Assembly: GCF_000247815.1 (NCBI RefSeq)
Contig: NC_021677.1
Coordinates: 4,392,473 to 4,456,472 of the forward strand
Direction of reading: 5' to 3'
Length of the DNA stretch: 64,000 nucleotides
Source of the DNA: Ficedula albicollis
Taxonomy: Eukaryota > Chordata > Aves > Passeriformes > Muscicapidae
A program made the position numbers and the translations under genes. The notes beneath the pieces are model-generated. The model ran no database searches. It saw only the letters and a program-made list of their open reading frames with translations, and had not been told where the DNA came from. Shown piece by piece: positions 1-15,774 of the stretch (position 1 is the stretch's first letter; the number at the start of each line of letters is the position of its first letter).

Positions 1-1561
1 ATACACCATCAAAGAAAACAAACACATGAAGCAGTAAAAAGCAGACTCTCTTAGTCAGCAGTCACAGACATGATGCTGGTTCATGGCACTTTGAGAATAG
101 GAATAATGCAGAAGGATGGGGCAGCAAGGCAGGCGTGAACTGGCACAGCCATGTGGGATTTCTGGGGCAGCCCAGCAGGGAGTAAGGCACACAGAGTGCC
201 ACCAGTCTGGAATCCTTGAAGCCACACAATGCCCAGGTACAGCCTGTCTGTCCCCTCACTGTGATCTCTCCCAGCCCAGAAAGTAAAAAAGGTCAGCAGC
301 AATGCTGCTTCTCTGAGAGCTGCCCAAAAACATCAAAAACTTTCACCAGAAAGTGCCCTCAGAGAACACTGGATGTCAAAGCAAGGCTATCTTTTGTTTC
401 TCCCCAGGATTTCTGTCAGAAAGGAAATTAATATTTGTTCAGGATTTTTTGAAGCAAAAATATGAAATGATGGCTGTGCTGAAGCAAACAATCCAGGTTA
501 TGTCTTTGGAGAGAAAAAGAACAGCACCAGTGTTGGTTTTCATACATATGTGCCAAAAGCTCTCAGGAGTGTTTCAGATATTCTTTCCAAGCATGGATCT
601 GTAGGTCTCTGCTCACCAGGACGTGTCCCTCTGGTTGCTGGGGCTGTGGCAATTACCCAAGAGGAATAAACAGCTGGCACTGGGGCTGCAAGACCCTGAG
701 GGCTCCAGTCCACAATAATTCATCTGGCAGAGCTGCCCTCATCTGTAGACATCAGACTTCCAGATCAGTAGCGAGGATTAATCCATTGAAAACACAGACA
801 GGATTGCTTTGCCAATGATCAAAGAAATGAAACATTCTGGGCAGCATTTCATATGCATACACACACATTTTTAGGAATCAACACATTCCATTAGTGTATT
901 TTTTTTTTTTTCAACTCAAGGTAGCACACAGTTCTTCCTGTGTTTTACTGGGGCATTAATTGTTATCAGTCACACTGAAATCCATGGGAACCACAAAGTG
1001 AAGGAATCAAAGAAACCCCAAAGCAGTTCTGAGCTGTAAATGATAGGCTCCTCGGGTGCAGCAATGCCAATTCACCACCAATAAACAGAGATTGAATGGC
1101 AGTGGAGAACTGAGAAGACACACCCAGACAAGTCAGCCAGAGGGTGATGGGAAACCAGAAGATTAGGTTAAACACCAAACTCTGCTCCAAGGAGCATTTA
1201 CACAAAAAGACAAAAACAGAAAGAAAGCTACTGTGTTAGCTTTGTATCTGTTTTATGTTTTTTGTCCTTGTAAACTGCACCCACAGTTACCAGAAGAGAT
1301 TGGAAAAGACATAGTTTCTGAAAGTAGAAACAGTATTTTTGGAAGAAAATGTGCAGGACAATTTCTACCCTCCCTCTGCCCAGACTTCCCAAAAAATGAA
1401 GAAAAACAAAGTATAAAAAAAAGCCAAATAAAGATGCCAAGGGAGTTACAAAAACATGATCCATTTCTGCTGCAGAAAAACCCTCACAGTCAAGCTATAG
1501 AATACATCCTGAAATATTAGTTTTTGGACATCCACTAAAAAAAGAAAAAGAAAAAAAAAAA

Positions 1562-1650
1562 GACCCATGGGAGTAATATGCTAGGAAGCAGTCCCATCAA
1601 GAAAAATGACCCATGGGAGTGATAAGCTAGGAAGCAGTCCCTTCAAGAAA
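1562..1650. repeat. 46-bp direct tandem duplication
   Basis: A unit starting GACCCATGGGAGT occurs at 1,562-1,607 and again at 1,608-1,650 with a few mismatches. It immediately follows an A-rich tract. No coding potential was seen. Confidence 0.85.
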
Positions 1651-3205
1651 TTAAATGTTCTGAGGGCAGAACATCATTAACCAAGAACAGGAGGGATGAC
1701 AAATGCATCACTGTTTTCACAAGGCAAGCTGAGATATAGTCAGGATTAAATAATGATTCATCTTCTCCAGCACAGCATAGTTTACTAGAAACTGTAAAAC
1801 ACCAAAAAAACCACTTTTTAACAGTAATTGTTCATCACACAACCTGGCTCCAGAAGCCTAGGGTTTAAATTCTCTATGTAAGTCCTGTCAACAGTCATGA
1901 AGGTCAGAGGTGGTTGCACCTTGTCTGTTGAAGTTTTTATGCAACAATGGCCATTTGCTTCCAGTCATCTCCCACACTGGATGACCTGTGCTGTAATACA
2001 TAGATGTTATCATCATGTTCTTCATTAGTCATCCCTTGGAAAAACTTATTTTATCATGTACCTATATTTCACTGCATGTAAGAGGGCAGACACTATAGGA
2101 ATGCAAGCATTTTTAAAGTGCCAAGGCAAAGGACAATGTCCATTCTTTCTAACAGGTTGCTTTTCTCACTGTCATCCAGTCCTAACTTTCACTTCAGCAC
2201 ACACAAGAGTCAAAATCTCTCAGTGCAAGCATGCATCTGTGGCCAGCACCAGCACACATACCTGAGAGGCAACGTGAGCAGTGCATTTAGAGAGCTGAGC
2301 CTGTGTAAGTGCACAAACATCACAGGTACGTCACACAGACCCAGGAAGCTTTAGGGCAGTGCTGCTGCTCCATTCCCATATATTGACATGAGTTATGTGG
2401 AGCAGCCACAGCTGTTTGGGGACCCTGAAATGCTGCCATGTGTGCCTGCACGGTGCTTACTTCAGCTTGGTGCTCTCAGGGCACAGGAGATAAGAGGCAT
2501 CACATTTCTTCCTGCAGCTACAGGAAGGCAGAACTAAAGCTGCTTTGGTGCCCCAACTCTCAAACTGCCTGTAATTTTCAGAAAGGGAAGGGATTAACTT
2601 GTTCTGAGTTCCCAGAGTGCTCAAGGTGCTGATTAGAATGGCTTTGTGAGAGAAAACAACAATTTAGCAAGGCAAGTGGTTTGCAGAAAACATCTTGGGT
2701 CAAGTTGATTTTGCTTTAGCTGAGCCCTCACCACTGATCCCCTGGGCACCACATTCCTCCCTCACCATGCTGCTCTGCCAAGAGCAGGGACTGGGGAATG
2801 GGAACTGTTGGAACATTGGAAGTTTTTATCCAACTGCTGATCAGGAAACCCAGAACTCATTCAGCCAACGTGCCTACACAAAGCAGAGCAACTGAAAACA
2901 CTGAAGATGTGTTCCATTATTACAGTTCCTTAATACACAGTTCAAACAGCTTAAGTATTCCCCAATTTATAGAGACCAAGAAGGAAAACAGAGAACTGAC
3001 CTTCAGAAAAAGGATAGAGAGAAAAATGTGAATCTAAACTATTTTGTGAATCTAAACTATTAAAAAAAGAAATACTATTTAGTTCTCCACTTTACAAATA
3101 CATTTTTTTTTTTAAAAACAACATTTTGTTACTGAGCCCAAGACCTTATGTTGGCTTGGACTTCATTCTGTTTTTATATTAGCACATATTTCTCCCTCTC
3201 TTCTA

Positions 3206-3342
3206 CATACAGGCAAATAGGATTGCTTTTATTTCACTGAAATGTGTAACCAGATCTTCATCTATGCTCTAGTGCATACAGGCAAACAGGATTGCTTTTA
3301 TTTCACTGATATGTGTAACCAGATCTTCATCTATGCTCTAGT
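3206..3342. repeat. 69-bp direct tandem duplication
   Basis: The unit starting CATACAGGCAAA at 3,206-3,274 is repeated at 3,275-3,342 with very few differences. It abuts the 258-bp duplication that follows, so two independent duplications sit side by side. Confidence 0.9.
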
Positions 3343-3857
3343 TATCAAGGTTTAGTTAACGAGGAACGAGGAGTTGGCTAATGCCCTAATACTGTATTAC
3401 CACTCTGATTAAATACCAACACAACCAGTGCCCCTAAAGCCATATGCACAGAACAGGCTTTGTTGCAGCATCTTTCAAAAGCAGGACATCCTTGGAACTC
3501 ACTACAGAGGCCCTGGGAGGTCATAAACACATGAATACAGCACAGAAACTCAGCTTTTCTACTCAGACAGGGAGTTTTTTAATATATTTTATCCCCCCCT
3601 TATCAAGGTTTAGTTAACAAGGAACGAGGAGTTGGCTAATGCCCTAATACTGTATTACCACTCTGATTAAATACCAACACAACCAGTGCCCCTAAAGCCA
3701 TATGCACAGAACAGGCTTTGTTGCAGCATCTTTCAAAAGCAGGACATCCTTGGAACTCACTACAGAGGCCCTGGGAGGTCATAAACACATGAATACAGCA
3801 CAGAAACTCAGCTTTTCTACTCAGACAGGGAGTTTTTTAATATATTTTATCCCCCCC
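3342..3857. repeat. 258-bp direct tandem duplication
   Basis: Copy 1 (3,342-3,599) and copy 2 (3,600-3,857) both start TTATCAAGGTTTAGTTAAC and end in a run of seven C. I saw one difference (AACGAGG against AACAAGG near the start). The copies are head to tail with no spacer. This may be a recent duplication or two alleles placed in series by the assembler. Confidence 0.95.
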
Positions 3858-6800
3858 AACAACTGCTTGGAACTGCTACTTGGATTACCAAAGAGAACAA
3901 GACAGTGATACAATTTGCATGTTATGAGCTCACCTCCATCAAGGGAAAAAAAATAATTGAGTCAACATAAATACTAAATCTCAGGTGAAGATTAAAGGGT
4001 ATTTATATCAGCTCTGGAAGCAAAAATTTCAAGAAACAGTGCTTTCTTTTGTGTGCAAGTCATACCACAGCCAGACATGACTTAAAAGAAAACTCTCACA
4101 CCAGTAGCCAGAGTTAAAAAAAAAGTAAACCCAAAGAAAAAAAAAAAGGATAAAAGGAAAAAGGCACATCAACATTAAAAAAGCTCATATGCCAGGCCAG
4201 GCATTTCCATAATGCATTTCTAAATCAGAAAACCTTATGAAAGGAAGTCTGGAAGTGACTGCAGCAGTCACTGAGTCAGTCCATTTCCTCAAGGTACCAC
4301 ACGAGAGGCTTTACCCCTGCCCTCATTCCTGCCAGCACACAGCACTGTGAAGCACATGAAGTTCAAACCCTGCTGTGTGCAGCACAGACTATCCCAGCAC
4401 AGGCTGGGAACATCCCAAGGGAACATCCGTGTGCCCTCGGTGCTGCTCCTGGAGCAGGGCAGGGCTCTCAGACCTCCTGTCCCTGCCCCAGCCAGGCTGA
4501 GCACGGCTTCTTCCCTGATGCTATCAACTAACTCCAGGCAATTCCTTCCTTCTGTGTCTGGGGAAAAGGGCTCCTCTCTAGGCAAATCTACCTGCTACCT
4601 CTGACTGCTGTGTTCAAAACCACATACACACATATCCAGATATATCACAGCCATAGATTTGGCTTGTAAGCACATGCTGCAGTGCTCCTGCTGCCACTAG
4701 TGATGTGGAGCTCCCACGAGAAGCTCTTGCTCTATTTCATTTGATGGTTTATCTGTCCTCCATGATCAGAATTCTGCCCTCCACCACACACAGCAGGAGC
4801 TCTTCCACCCCTGCCCTTGGCTTACCACCCGTCCTGCCAGAGAACACCACCAGTGCCCTGCCTGGGGGAGCAACACAAGGCAACACCCAGAAAAATCTCA
4901 AAAGCCTTGGAAAGGAAAGGTTTGCTTACCAGATGCCCTAGTGCATAAGTCAGTGACATCCAGAATAGTTTATTCTTGGCTTTGTGTGATTGACAGGGCC
5001 AGCTAATGGTGCTAGAATCCTGTTTTCTTCACTGGACAAAAGATGCCATAGGTTTGCATAAAAGAAGACTAAAAAAATTGTGAAGAGACAAGTTACAGAT
5101 GTTGAGTTGGCTGCTACAACCTTCCTTATGTTGCCCATGAATATATAAACAGAGCCTAGGGGAGATTGCTAGGAAAAAAGTGCAGAAGGCAGCACTTCAT
5201 TGGATTCCTAATATCCAGCATATCAACTGATTAAGAATCAAGTTTTGCAGAGCCCATTCCCCCAAGGCGTCCTGGCACGAACACTTCGCCTCGGTGTTTT
5301 CAGGTCAGCACAGCACCAGGCAGAGACCACCCCTGCCTTCCAAAAACAGAAGCTGGCAGCTTTGCACAGCCCCCTTCCAGCCCATCCTCCTGCTGCTGGG
5401 TGATGCACTTGGGTGCTGGCTCCTCTTACCTCTCCTGGCCGGGCCACAAGGAGTCCCTGCGTCTCGTCTGGCAGCTCTTGGGCAGGGCTCCCATCATCTC
5501 CAGCGGGTTAAAAGGTCATCTGAGTAAATCAGCTCAGGGCAGAGCCCAGCAGGCAGGGGCAAGGATCACAGCAAGGACGTCCAGCACAGCCACTGCTCTT
5601 GGGGCTTCACCACCCTGGGTGTGCAAAGTGCTGGAGGGGGAGAGGAAACAGCCTGGGCACAAGGGCAGAGAGCACCCAGCTCTGACAGACCGTGTGACTG
5701 CACAGGCACAGACACTCTGGGGTTAAATGCAGTAAATACAACATCCTTGCACTCCCAGACAGAAACCCCAGATTTCAGCAACAGCTACCTACACAATTAC
5801 CAGGTGGCTTCCTCCCCTTTCTTGCCTGTGCCCTATTTTTCTCATCCCTGTGAGGCTGCACACACACCTCACAGCTCAAAGCCGACAATTTTATTGCTGG
5901 AAGTTTAATCAAAAGCGATAAGAATATAATCTTCAATACAGGCTTAGAGGAGAAAATAAAAAGGTAAAGACAAAGAAACTGAATGAGCAATAAAATACAG
6001 TTTTGGTGGAAGAAAGAAGAACCTTTGGCCCAAGTCTGGCTGCTACTCTGACACTTTGTGACAAAAGATCACAACAGCCCTATAAGCGACACTGACCAAA
6101 ACCTTCAAGCCGCAGTATCTTGCGTGAAATTTTAAAACATGCTATACAGGCAGAAAGCTCAGCTGTCTCCACCTCTCCTGAGCACTGGCAAGGCTATCAT
6201 TACAGTGTCAGTGCTGTAAAACAAACCCAGTCATCTGCCATTGCACCAGGGACAGGATGGCTCTGCTGAGAGCACCTGGCAGGGCGTGCCAGGCGAAACT
6301 GCATCAGCACAGCTCATGACTCAGCACCCACTGCCTTTGCACCCAGCACCCAGCTGGAATGATGAAAACTCCTCCTTACCTCCCCCTCCCACCCACCAGA
6401 ATACAGGAAATACATGGAAACTCTCCATGTGAATACAGATCTGTTTGGTAATTAAATAATTCAATAATTAATGTAAATGTTACCTTTTTTGCTTCATTCT
6501 AATGTGAGAGGTAATATTTATGTTGCCAATACTAGTTTCTAGTGATGAGGTCCAAAATAATCTGTTAGTTTTCATCTTAAATTCCCCAGGCCTCTCACTG
6601 AATAGAGAAAATAGAGAATGGAGAAAAGAATAGAGAAGTAGAAAAAATCTAGAATAGAGAAAAGCTCTCACTCCTCTGGATAGTCTTCCCAAAGAAATCA
6701 GAATCATCATTATAATCATAATAGAATCATCAGCCAAAAGGGAAAACACTGTTTGACTTCACCTCCTCCTCCAAAATTAAAAGAAATACCTATTTCAGCC

Positions 6801-9464
6801 CTGCAACTGGCAAAATATCCCAGCTAAATATCATACAACAGACAAAACCCAAAAGAAATGTAGAAAATTTGGATTCAAAATATGAGGTGCTTCTCCATTA
6901 TGACAAAGGTGTATTTTTTATTTTTATTAGAGAAAAAGTCATTAAAACAATGTAGTGATGGCTTCCATGAACTCATCAAAAGCACTGCTCACAACCTTCC
7001 AATGCCTCTTGAAACCTAGCAGGAAAGTTGGGCAAAGCCACGAGTTCAGCTGACTTTGTAGAAGTCCCAGTAACTCTCTTGCCCACACTTTCAATAAATA
7101 TTGCCTGTGGGTTGGCCTACTGGCTGGATAACAAGTGATTGGGCAGTGACAAAGAAAATCTTGGGCTAATTGACTAGAGCAAATAAAACTGAAAATTAGA
7201 GGTTCACCTTCTTCGTTCACTAGAACCATTAAAGCAAAAACCCCCTGTGATATATCTGCATTAATACGTACCTCTAAATTAAATCTTGTGTGCAAATGTA
7301 AATCTGCTATACTGTGTGTGCCATTCCTGGATTTACCTTGGAAATTATTGAACTAAGTGAGACAGATAATTACACAGCTGTTTTTCAGAAGCCAGTGTTT
7401 GCAGTTCTATTGGCTTGTGATTTCAAACAAGCCAAATTGCCTCACAAACAAGTTTCGGGTCAGAATCCACAAAACTTTACAACAAAAGGTAGAAGTTTCA
7501 TATGGACACTGCTTTGCAGAACCTCCTGACCATCCTGAAGGATGCAGACAGAAAAAGCTGAGTCAAGAAACTCTGTCAAACACAGCACTAAGTTATTAAT
7601 GTATTTTACTGAGTGTCAGGGAGAACCTTAGACTAACCTCTGCAAGGGAAGAGTGCTGTGAACAACACACAAAAATATCTCACCTTGCTCTGAAACAGCC
7701 ATATAGTTCTTTTTGGTGTCTGTTAATGCCTGATAAACAAAATAACTGGGAGACATGCTTTGATTCCATAACACTGAGCCCCCCTCTAGGGGAGAACTCC
7801 TGGGGGAATAACACTGTGCTCCTCTGTTCTATCTTTAACATGAAAATTGATATGTGAAGTAGTCACCAGAATTACTCCACAGGGGATACTAAAGGCAGTT
7901 TTTTCCCCACAGTGTGCACAAAGCTGGCCTGGTGCACATTAACCTATTTTCCTGCCTGCTTATCTAAGCATCCCAGCTACAAATGAGACGTGGCTGAGGC
8001 ATTTTTGGACACCTAATGTTGACTTTGTGCCACGGCAGAGTTTCAGAGAGTAAGTACAGCAAGAGGGATTTGATTACATCCACAAACTCAGTTTTTGAAT
8101 GCACCAATAGTTCATACTTATGGAGCTTGTGCCCAAGCCTTAACCATGTGCATGTTTCTGACATTCATTCAAACACATTAATGCTCTGAACACAAATATT
8201 TTACACAGAGGTGTCAGTTGTTACTTTTAAAAATCCACAGATAGAAATGGGAGGAACCTACACTCCACATTCATAGTCTGAAGTCTTAAAAATGTCTCCA
8301 GGCTTCAATATTCTTCTGTCCCTACAGCCATGTAATTACTGAAACAATTTTCTGAACTGACAGAAACAGTTGGCTGCATAGGTGGCAAACAAAAGAATTT
8401 GTAGCACTCAGTGAAAGGGGAAAATCAAATACCAAGCAGCAGGCCAGGAGATCAGATCTGAATGAGAACTCGTTCACATAAATTATCCAAGCCCAAATAT
8501 CACATTCCATCAGGAGGTCTCTGAGTTCAGCTAGGATGGAAATGAGACCTGGAGAAGTAAGCTCTTGTGTCAGGATGCCCACTGCTCTGCTGCCTCTGGA
8601 AGGAGAAAGGCAGTGGCTACTGAAATGCAGGAGCAGATCCTGTGTCCGACCCACAGCTGGGGTGAATGATGACACAGGGGTGATTAGCACTGACTGCACA
8701 TTTACCACCACCAAGTCAAGCCCAACACGAGCCCCGTTTTTCCTTCTGATCAGCTCAGATTGCTATTTTGCATAATTCCCCAGATCAGCACAAGGGGCCA
8801 TAAAGACAATCAATAAGAAACAGCCTGATAACAAGCACATACAATAGGTGAACCTGTCTGAAAGGAGATCAAACTATGAATAAGCAGAAACCAAAAAGTA
8901 CCAAGTATCTTGTAAAGTTCTTTTTTAAGCAGAGGCTTTCCTCAGCTACAAAGGGTGTCAGCAGAGAACATTGCATTCCGTTCTGAATTCCTCCCTTTGC
9001 TTTTAGCAACAGCCTGCATTTGTTTCTGTAAATCCTTCTGTGCTGCTCCCTGCCTGCAGGAGTTTAGAGGGCAAGGGTATTGCACGCCCCTGACACCACT
9101 AACAGATGGGGCTCACCTCAGCCAATAACACAGATTATGGTCTTTGCAATACACTCTTATCCGATCACACACAAAAGAGAATTCCACTATCTGCCAAACA
9201 CGAGGCTTCTCAGAGGGGAAAATTTGTCTTCTGCTCCACCTTCCGCTTTGCTGTTTACAAAACTGGTCCTTTTTTTTCTGAACTCCATCATACATGATTT
9301 GCAAATCATAAGTTAGGAAAAAAAGTCTTGGAACATTTAAAAGCCTTCCAGTTAGCTATGGGAGTCACCTATTCAGGTAAGAAAATGACAAAATATGTTA
9401 TGAGAATCAGGTATTCATTTAATGTCCTTAGTCTTCTAAAAGTAACACTATATAAAAAAATATC

Positions 9465-9645
9465 ACAGTTTCAGTGTCTCACCACCCCCAGAGCAAAGAA
9501 TTTCTTCCTGATAGCTAATCTAATCCTGCCTCTTTCAGTTTAAAGCCATTACCCCTTGTCCTATCACTACCTGCCCTTGTAAAAGGTCCCTCTCCAGCTC
9601 TCTTGTAACTCCTTTTGGTACTGGAAGGGTGGTCTAAGGTCTGTT
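9465..9645 (-). mobile_element. CR1 LINE fragment
   Basis: The plus strand reads as the reverse complement of the 3' part of avian CR1. Recognisable blocks include TCTCACCACCC, AAGAATTTCTTCCTGAT, TTTAAAGCCATTACCCCTTG, TCCTATCACTAC and CTTTTGGTACTGGAAGG, in the usual order. CR1 is the dominant non-LTR retrotransposon of birds; copies are normally truncated at the 5' end, as here. No open reverse transcriptase frame remains. The element is sense on the minus strand. Confidence 0.9.
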
Positions 9646-12600
9646 GAATTACTACCACACTATTTAAAGCTGATTACAAAGCATCCCTGCTTATTCCCAA
9701 CAAAGACTTTGCATGGCTTTGGGAATTCTGTTTGGATGCTCAGCGATGGCAGCAACAGAGAAGGATGAACTGCAGCACCCCTTTGGGCATTACTGCAGTC
9801 TAAACAGGCAATAAGCTGCCAGCTTAAAAGGTCTGAGAAGGATTTATGTGGACTAAAGAAACTGCTTTTGAGGAAGCCAAAACTCCACAGCACACAATGC
9901 CAGGCTCAGTCATTTTAAAATCTGAATTGGTAATATCCCCTTGGCTGAATGCAGCAATTGGAGAAACTGCTGCCCTTATTTCTCCAGAGCACGGCTGAGG
10001 AGATGCCAGACCCAAGAACAAAAGTTCAAATCCAGTCCCCCTGTTTCCATCACAAAATTCTATACACCACCTGCCTCACCAGGTTTTGCCATCACAGCTC
10101 TAGGGGGCCAAAAGCAAGAAGAAACAAAGCCAAATTTCCTCCTAACTACACCAGTGGTACTGGGACACTGAAACAAGAACAATCAGAATTTAACTAAATA
10201 TAAGCTATGGCTGTAGTGTATTCTAATTTCTGTTGTGATACCACCTATCTTTCCCAACACAGAATGGGGCTGCTCTTGTTCCTCTCCCCACACAGTAAAT
10301 TGCCCACAAAAATGTGGAGGAGGTAAGAAAACCCTTGAAAACATAACCCCCACTGAACACAGGGTTATCGACCCAGAGCAGGAGGAGGGCTTGATAGCAC
10401 ACACAGCTCAGATTTAGGGACAAGCCTGAATTTTTTTCCTCATGGAACTTGGAGTCTAAAGATAATTTTGGGTAACTTTTTACTTGCTTGTAAATGTAAC
10501 TGCATACATGAAAGAGCTAGTCATCTTCTCCAGGTCAAAAATAAACACAGCAATTTCCAGAATGTGTCACAATACATTAACTGCGTATCTGCACAGTCAC
10601 TGAATCAGTGGACGCTTAATAGCCTCAATTTAGAATAACTATATATTCCAGAATCAGTCTAACATACCCTGAACTACTAAGATCACTTCTGGAAGAGTCA
10701 GTTTGCTGCACCAACACCTCTAAAAGTGGTCCCAGTGATAAGAAGCAAGCAGTGCCCTCCCTGCACAGCTGAGCTGCAGACACAGGGCAGGGGCTGTGCT
10801 TTTCAAGTTCAGGGGCTCCTCACACAGAAAGAGCTCGAACAGGAAAGGTGCAGCACCAAATTCCTGCAATACAGGTACACATCTATTACAGAGGCTGCCA
10901 GCACAGACAGCAAGCTTCAGCCTTTCTGTAGCTCCTTGGCTCTGGGTCCAACACATGAGCAAGCAGAGAAAACAAAAGGACTATTGGGAGGCAGACTTCA
11001 GATTCAGACACCTGAAATTGTCTTCATTTGAAGGGAATCAAAACACACCATGGCCTCAAGAAGCACAGCCTCTTCCCCTAGGAAGGAGAGCTTTTCTGCT
11101 GACACCAGGGGAATCAGAGTAAAGAGAAGGAACAGATACAGGTTACTCACAGCAAATGTCACAGTCCCAAGGGGAAACATGTACCACGTCAAAGTCTTCC
11201 CTGTAGTTTTCAAGATACCAGTTATAAAATACCAGAGCAGCGAGACAGCTGGAGCAGGTGTGTGCTAAAAGAGGTGAAAGGCTTAAAGCATACTCATGGA
11301 GAAACTGGAGAGCAGTCACCTCTCCTGTTTTATGGTTTCTTACACTCCAAGAACATCTCCAGCCAAAACAAAGGCTCTCTCAGCCTCCACGAGCAACGGG
11401 ATATCGACAGGATATCGACTAGAAAATCCTGCTTCAGCATACCTCAGTAAAAACCAAACCGTTTCAGATCATACATGTAGATTCTGGGGGAAACTGAAGG
11501 AAATGTGATCTCCCCACAAACAGCACCACCCTGATGTCAGGGATCTGGTAATGCTACACGACTTCAGAGCAACATTGAGGCAATCCACTAAAAACAAACA
11601 AAAAGGAAATTCAGAGTGAAACAAGACACAACTTCCCATTTCTGCATGCTTTTCTCTATACCAGTTTGTTAAGAGTTCACCTGATTTTACTGACAGGGCA
11701 GGAAAAGTCCCATCACTTGCTGCACACCACACGGCAAGAGGAAGTGGAATGAAACATGCTTAGGTTTCCCTTCAGAACTTCACTTCTCCACCACACACTC
11801 TAAGATGCATCTGCAGTATTTTTTCCTAGTACCATGAAGAGAACACTAACAAACATCAACCAGCGTTTCAAAAGCTGTGTGTCGGTGTGACCCCAATGTC
11901 CCAGCCCCTGCTATTGCCACTGCAGCTCTGCTCTCTGCCTAGGGGCAGCCAGCAGCTATAAGGAGGAGGGGGCAAGATTCAAATCAGGGGAGTAAAGTGG
12001 CTAATTACTCCTTGGAGCAGCAAGAAAAACGGTTAAAAAGATGCATTTTATATTCTAAAGCTTGTATTTTCAAGCAGAGAACTGCAAATTTGTATGTTTT
12101 CTCTATCTCTAAAGAAGTGAAACGTGACAAAAACTGAGACTGACGTAAGATTCAAGATCAGGGACACGTGCTGAGAGTTGAGTCAACACAGTTTTAATTC
12201 TTAAAACCTTTACTGACCTCATAATACACAGAGAAAAACTGTGTGGCATCTCTAGAGTCGGGAGCAAAAGTCTATTGCTGCTTCAGGGCAATTTCTCAGA
12301 TGCACCCTCCAGAAAGGATAAAGCACACAGTTTTTAGAGAAACACCCAGACACCTCAAACTAAGCATAAGTGGGCACACACTCCCTTGGAGTGCCTGTGT
12401 CAATGATAACAGACGTGAATTCCAGCTCTCTTGTCAGATAATCTGTTTTCCACCCATGTAATGTAATTAGCACCCAAAACAAAGTGGCGAAATGAGGGAA
12501 GCAAGATGCCCTCTTTTCTCCCAGATCAAGGCATTTCGTGAGCATCAATTAGATGTTAATGTCCCTGGGAGGCAAGCGTGACAAGTCTTATTAAGCCATT

Positions 12601-12890
12601 TCAAAGATTAGGACAGTGAGTCACAGCGAGATTAAGAACTTCCTCAAAACCAAAAGCAGAGTCAGAGAGGGGGCAGCTACACCCCGGCTGGGACTGGCAG
12701 CAGAGAACGGCGCTGCTCCACCTCACTGCAAGGTTTAGAGCCTCTAAAGGAAAAAGAAAAACAATTGGGAAAAAAAAAAAGGAAACAAAGAAAGGAAAAA
12801 AAGTTTAAAAAAGTTTTTAAAGCCGACAGACACCTCCAGATCTTTTTCAATGAGCTTGGGAGAGAACGCAAAACTTTTTGATACTGACTC
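9646..12890. other. Non-coding region, no gene recognised
   Basis: Only short open frames without recognisable domains are present. I saw no splice-flanked conserved exon, no RNA gene and no clear repeat in this stretch. It leads into the CpG-rich island. Confidence 0.5.
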
Positions 12891-13271
12891 GACCTTACAA
12901 GCAAATAAATCTACGGCACCAGCGCACGAGGCAGCTGTCTGAATTCGAGTCACACACTGAATTTACACATGAAAAACGGAGCGAACGCGACAAGACAATC
13001 GCTATCACAGGTTAACAAACACTTCAAAGCGCAAGGAGAAACTCAGCAGGTGCCCTCCCCAATTAGCCCAAAAGGTGAGCAGAGAAGGATGTTACGCTGA
13101 TTAACACACTCATTAGGACGCGTCCAAACTAATAGCCCGCTGCAGTGTTGTAACACGTTCGGAAAGCGCTCGGCTGCCTTAATCGCAGGGTACACCGAGC
13201 GAAAAGATTGGTTTGACTTTTCCGGCGTTGCCGTCCGAGCCAGCCCGGCACCGTCTGGGACCGGGACCGGA

Positions 13272-14876
<1,605 letters not shown>

Positions 14877-15438
14877 GCGGCTCGGAGCGCGGATCCTGCC
14901 GTGAGGGAAGCGCTGCGGGCTTGGGGAACGCGGGGCGCTTCCTCCCTGCTGCTGAAGCTCGGTGTGTGAGGAAGTGCAAATGGTGTCACGTATTCGGCAG
15001 GCCCGGGAAGGTTTCGGTCCGCAGGCAAAGAGAAAACCGCTGGGGAGAAAGGTCAGGGTCAGCTAACAGCGCTGGCACTGTGACACCCCGCCGTGGGCAG
15101 TGACACCTTGCTGACGGCAGAAGTGAGGTTGGGTGGAAAAGGAAGGAAGACAGTCAGGAATGACTTGAAGTGCCGCAGCAGGAAGGCGGATGAGCTGAAC
15201 CCATGTGTGCCAGCCTAGGGTTGAGGAGAGCCCCAGCAGGCCCGTTTGCGGCCGGTCGCAGGTGCTGCCGTGCCTCGCTGGCACCGCAGCCAAGGGACGC
15301 TGCAGAAGGCGGGGGCAGCGCCGGGACCCTGGCTCGTGGCATGAGCTCTGACCCTGCTCACTCCGCAGCCAAACCTGGAGCGCCTTCTGGACGACGTGGA
15401 GACAGAAAAAGTGCGAATGTGGCCCTTTTCATCCATGT

Positions 15439-15774
15439 GCTGCTGAATGTAACATCGCATCTAGCCACCCGAGTGGTTCAGCCAACTCTCTAAAATAATT
15501 TGTTGATCTAAAGGCAAGAATTTTGTTGTAGAAAATACCTCTTGTTTGGGTTGAGATTTGTCTTCTAGTTTTTCGCATCATGCTTGGCTGAACCCAAGTT
15601 TTACTCGCTGCTGAATGTAACATCGTATCTAGCCACCCGAGTGGTTCAGCCAGCTCTCTAAAATAATTTGTTGCTCTAAAGGCAAGAATTTTGTTGTAGA
15701 AAATACCTCTTGTTTGGGTTGAGATTTGTCTTCTAGTTTTTCGCATCATGCTTGGCTGAACCCAAGTTTTACTC
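15439..15774. repeat. 168-bp direct tandem duplication
   Basis: Copy 1 (15,439-15,606) and copy 2 (15,607-15,774) are head to tail and nearly identical (for example ATCGCAT against ATCGTAT, CCAACTC against CCAGCTC, TTGATCT against TTGCTCT). Each copy holds a 10-bp inverted pair, GGTTCAGCCA and TGGCTGAACC, about 100 bp apart. Confidence 0.95.

Larger units (their letters stand above)
1..9464. other. Non-coding region, no gene recognised
   Basis: No open frame here resembles a protein family I know, and none exceeds about 130 codons. The sequence is ordinary unique vertebrate DNA with A-rich runs, a degenerate AATAGAG-type patch near 6,595-6,665 and the short direct duplications listed separately. 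If the CpG island at 13-15.4 kb is the promoter of a leftward gene, this stretch would be its first intron; that is inference, as no coding exon was seen. Confidence 0.5.
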
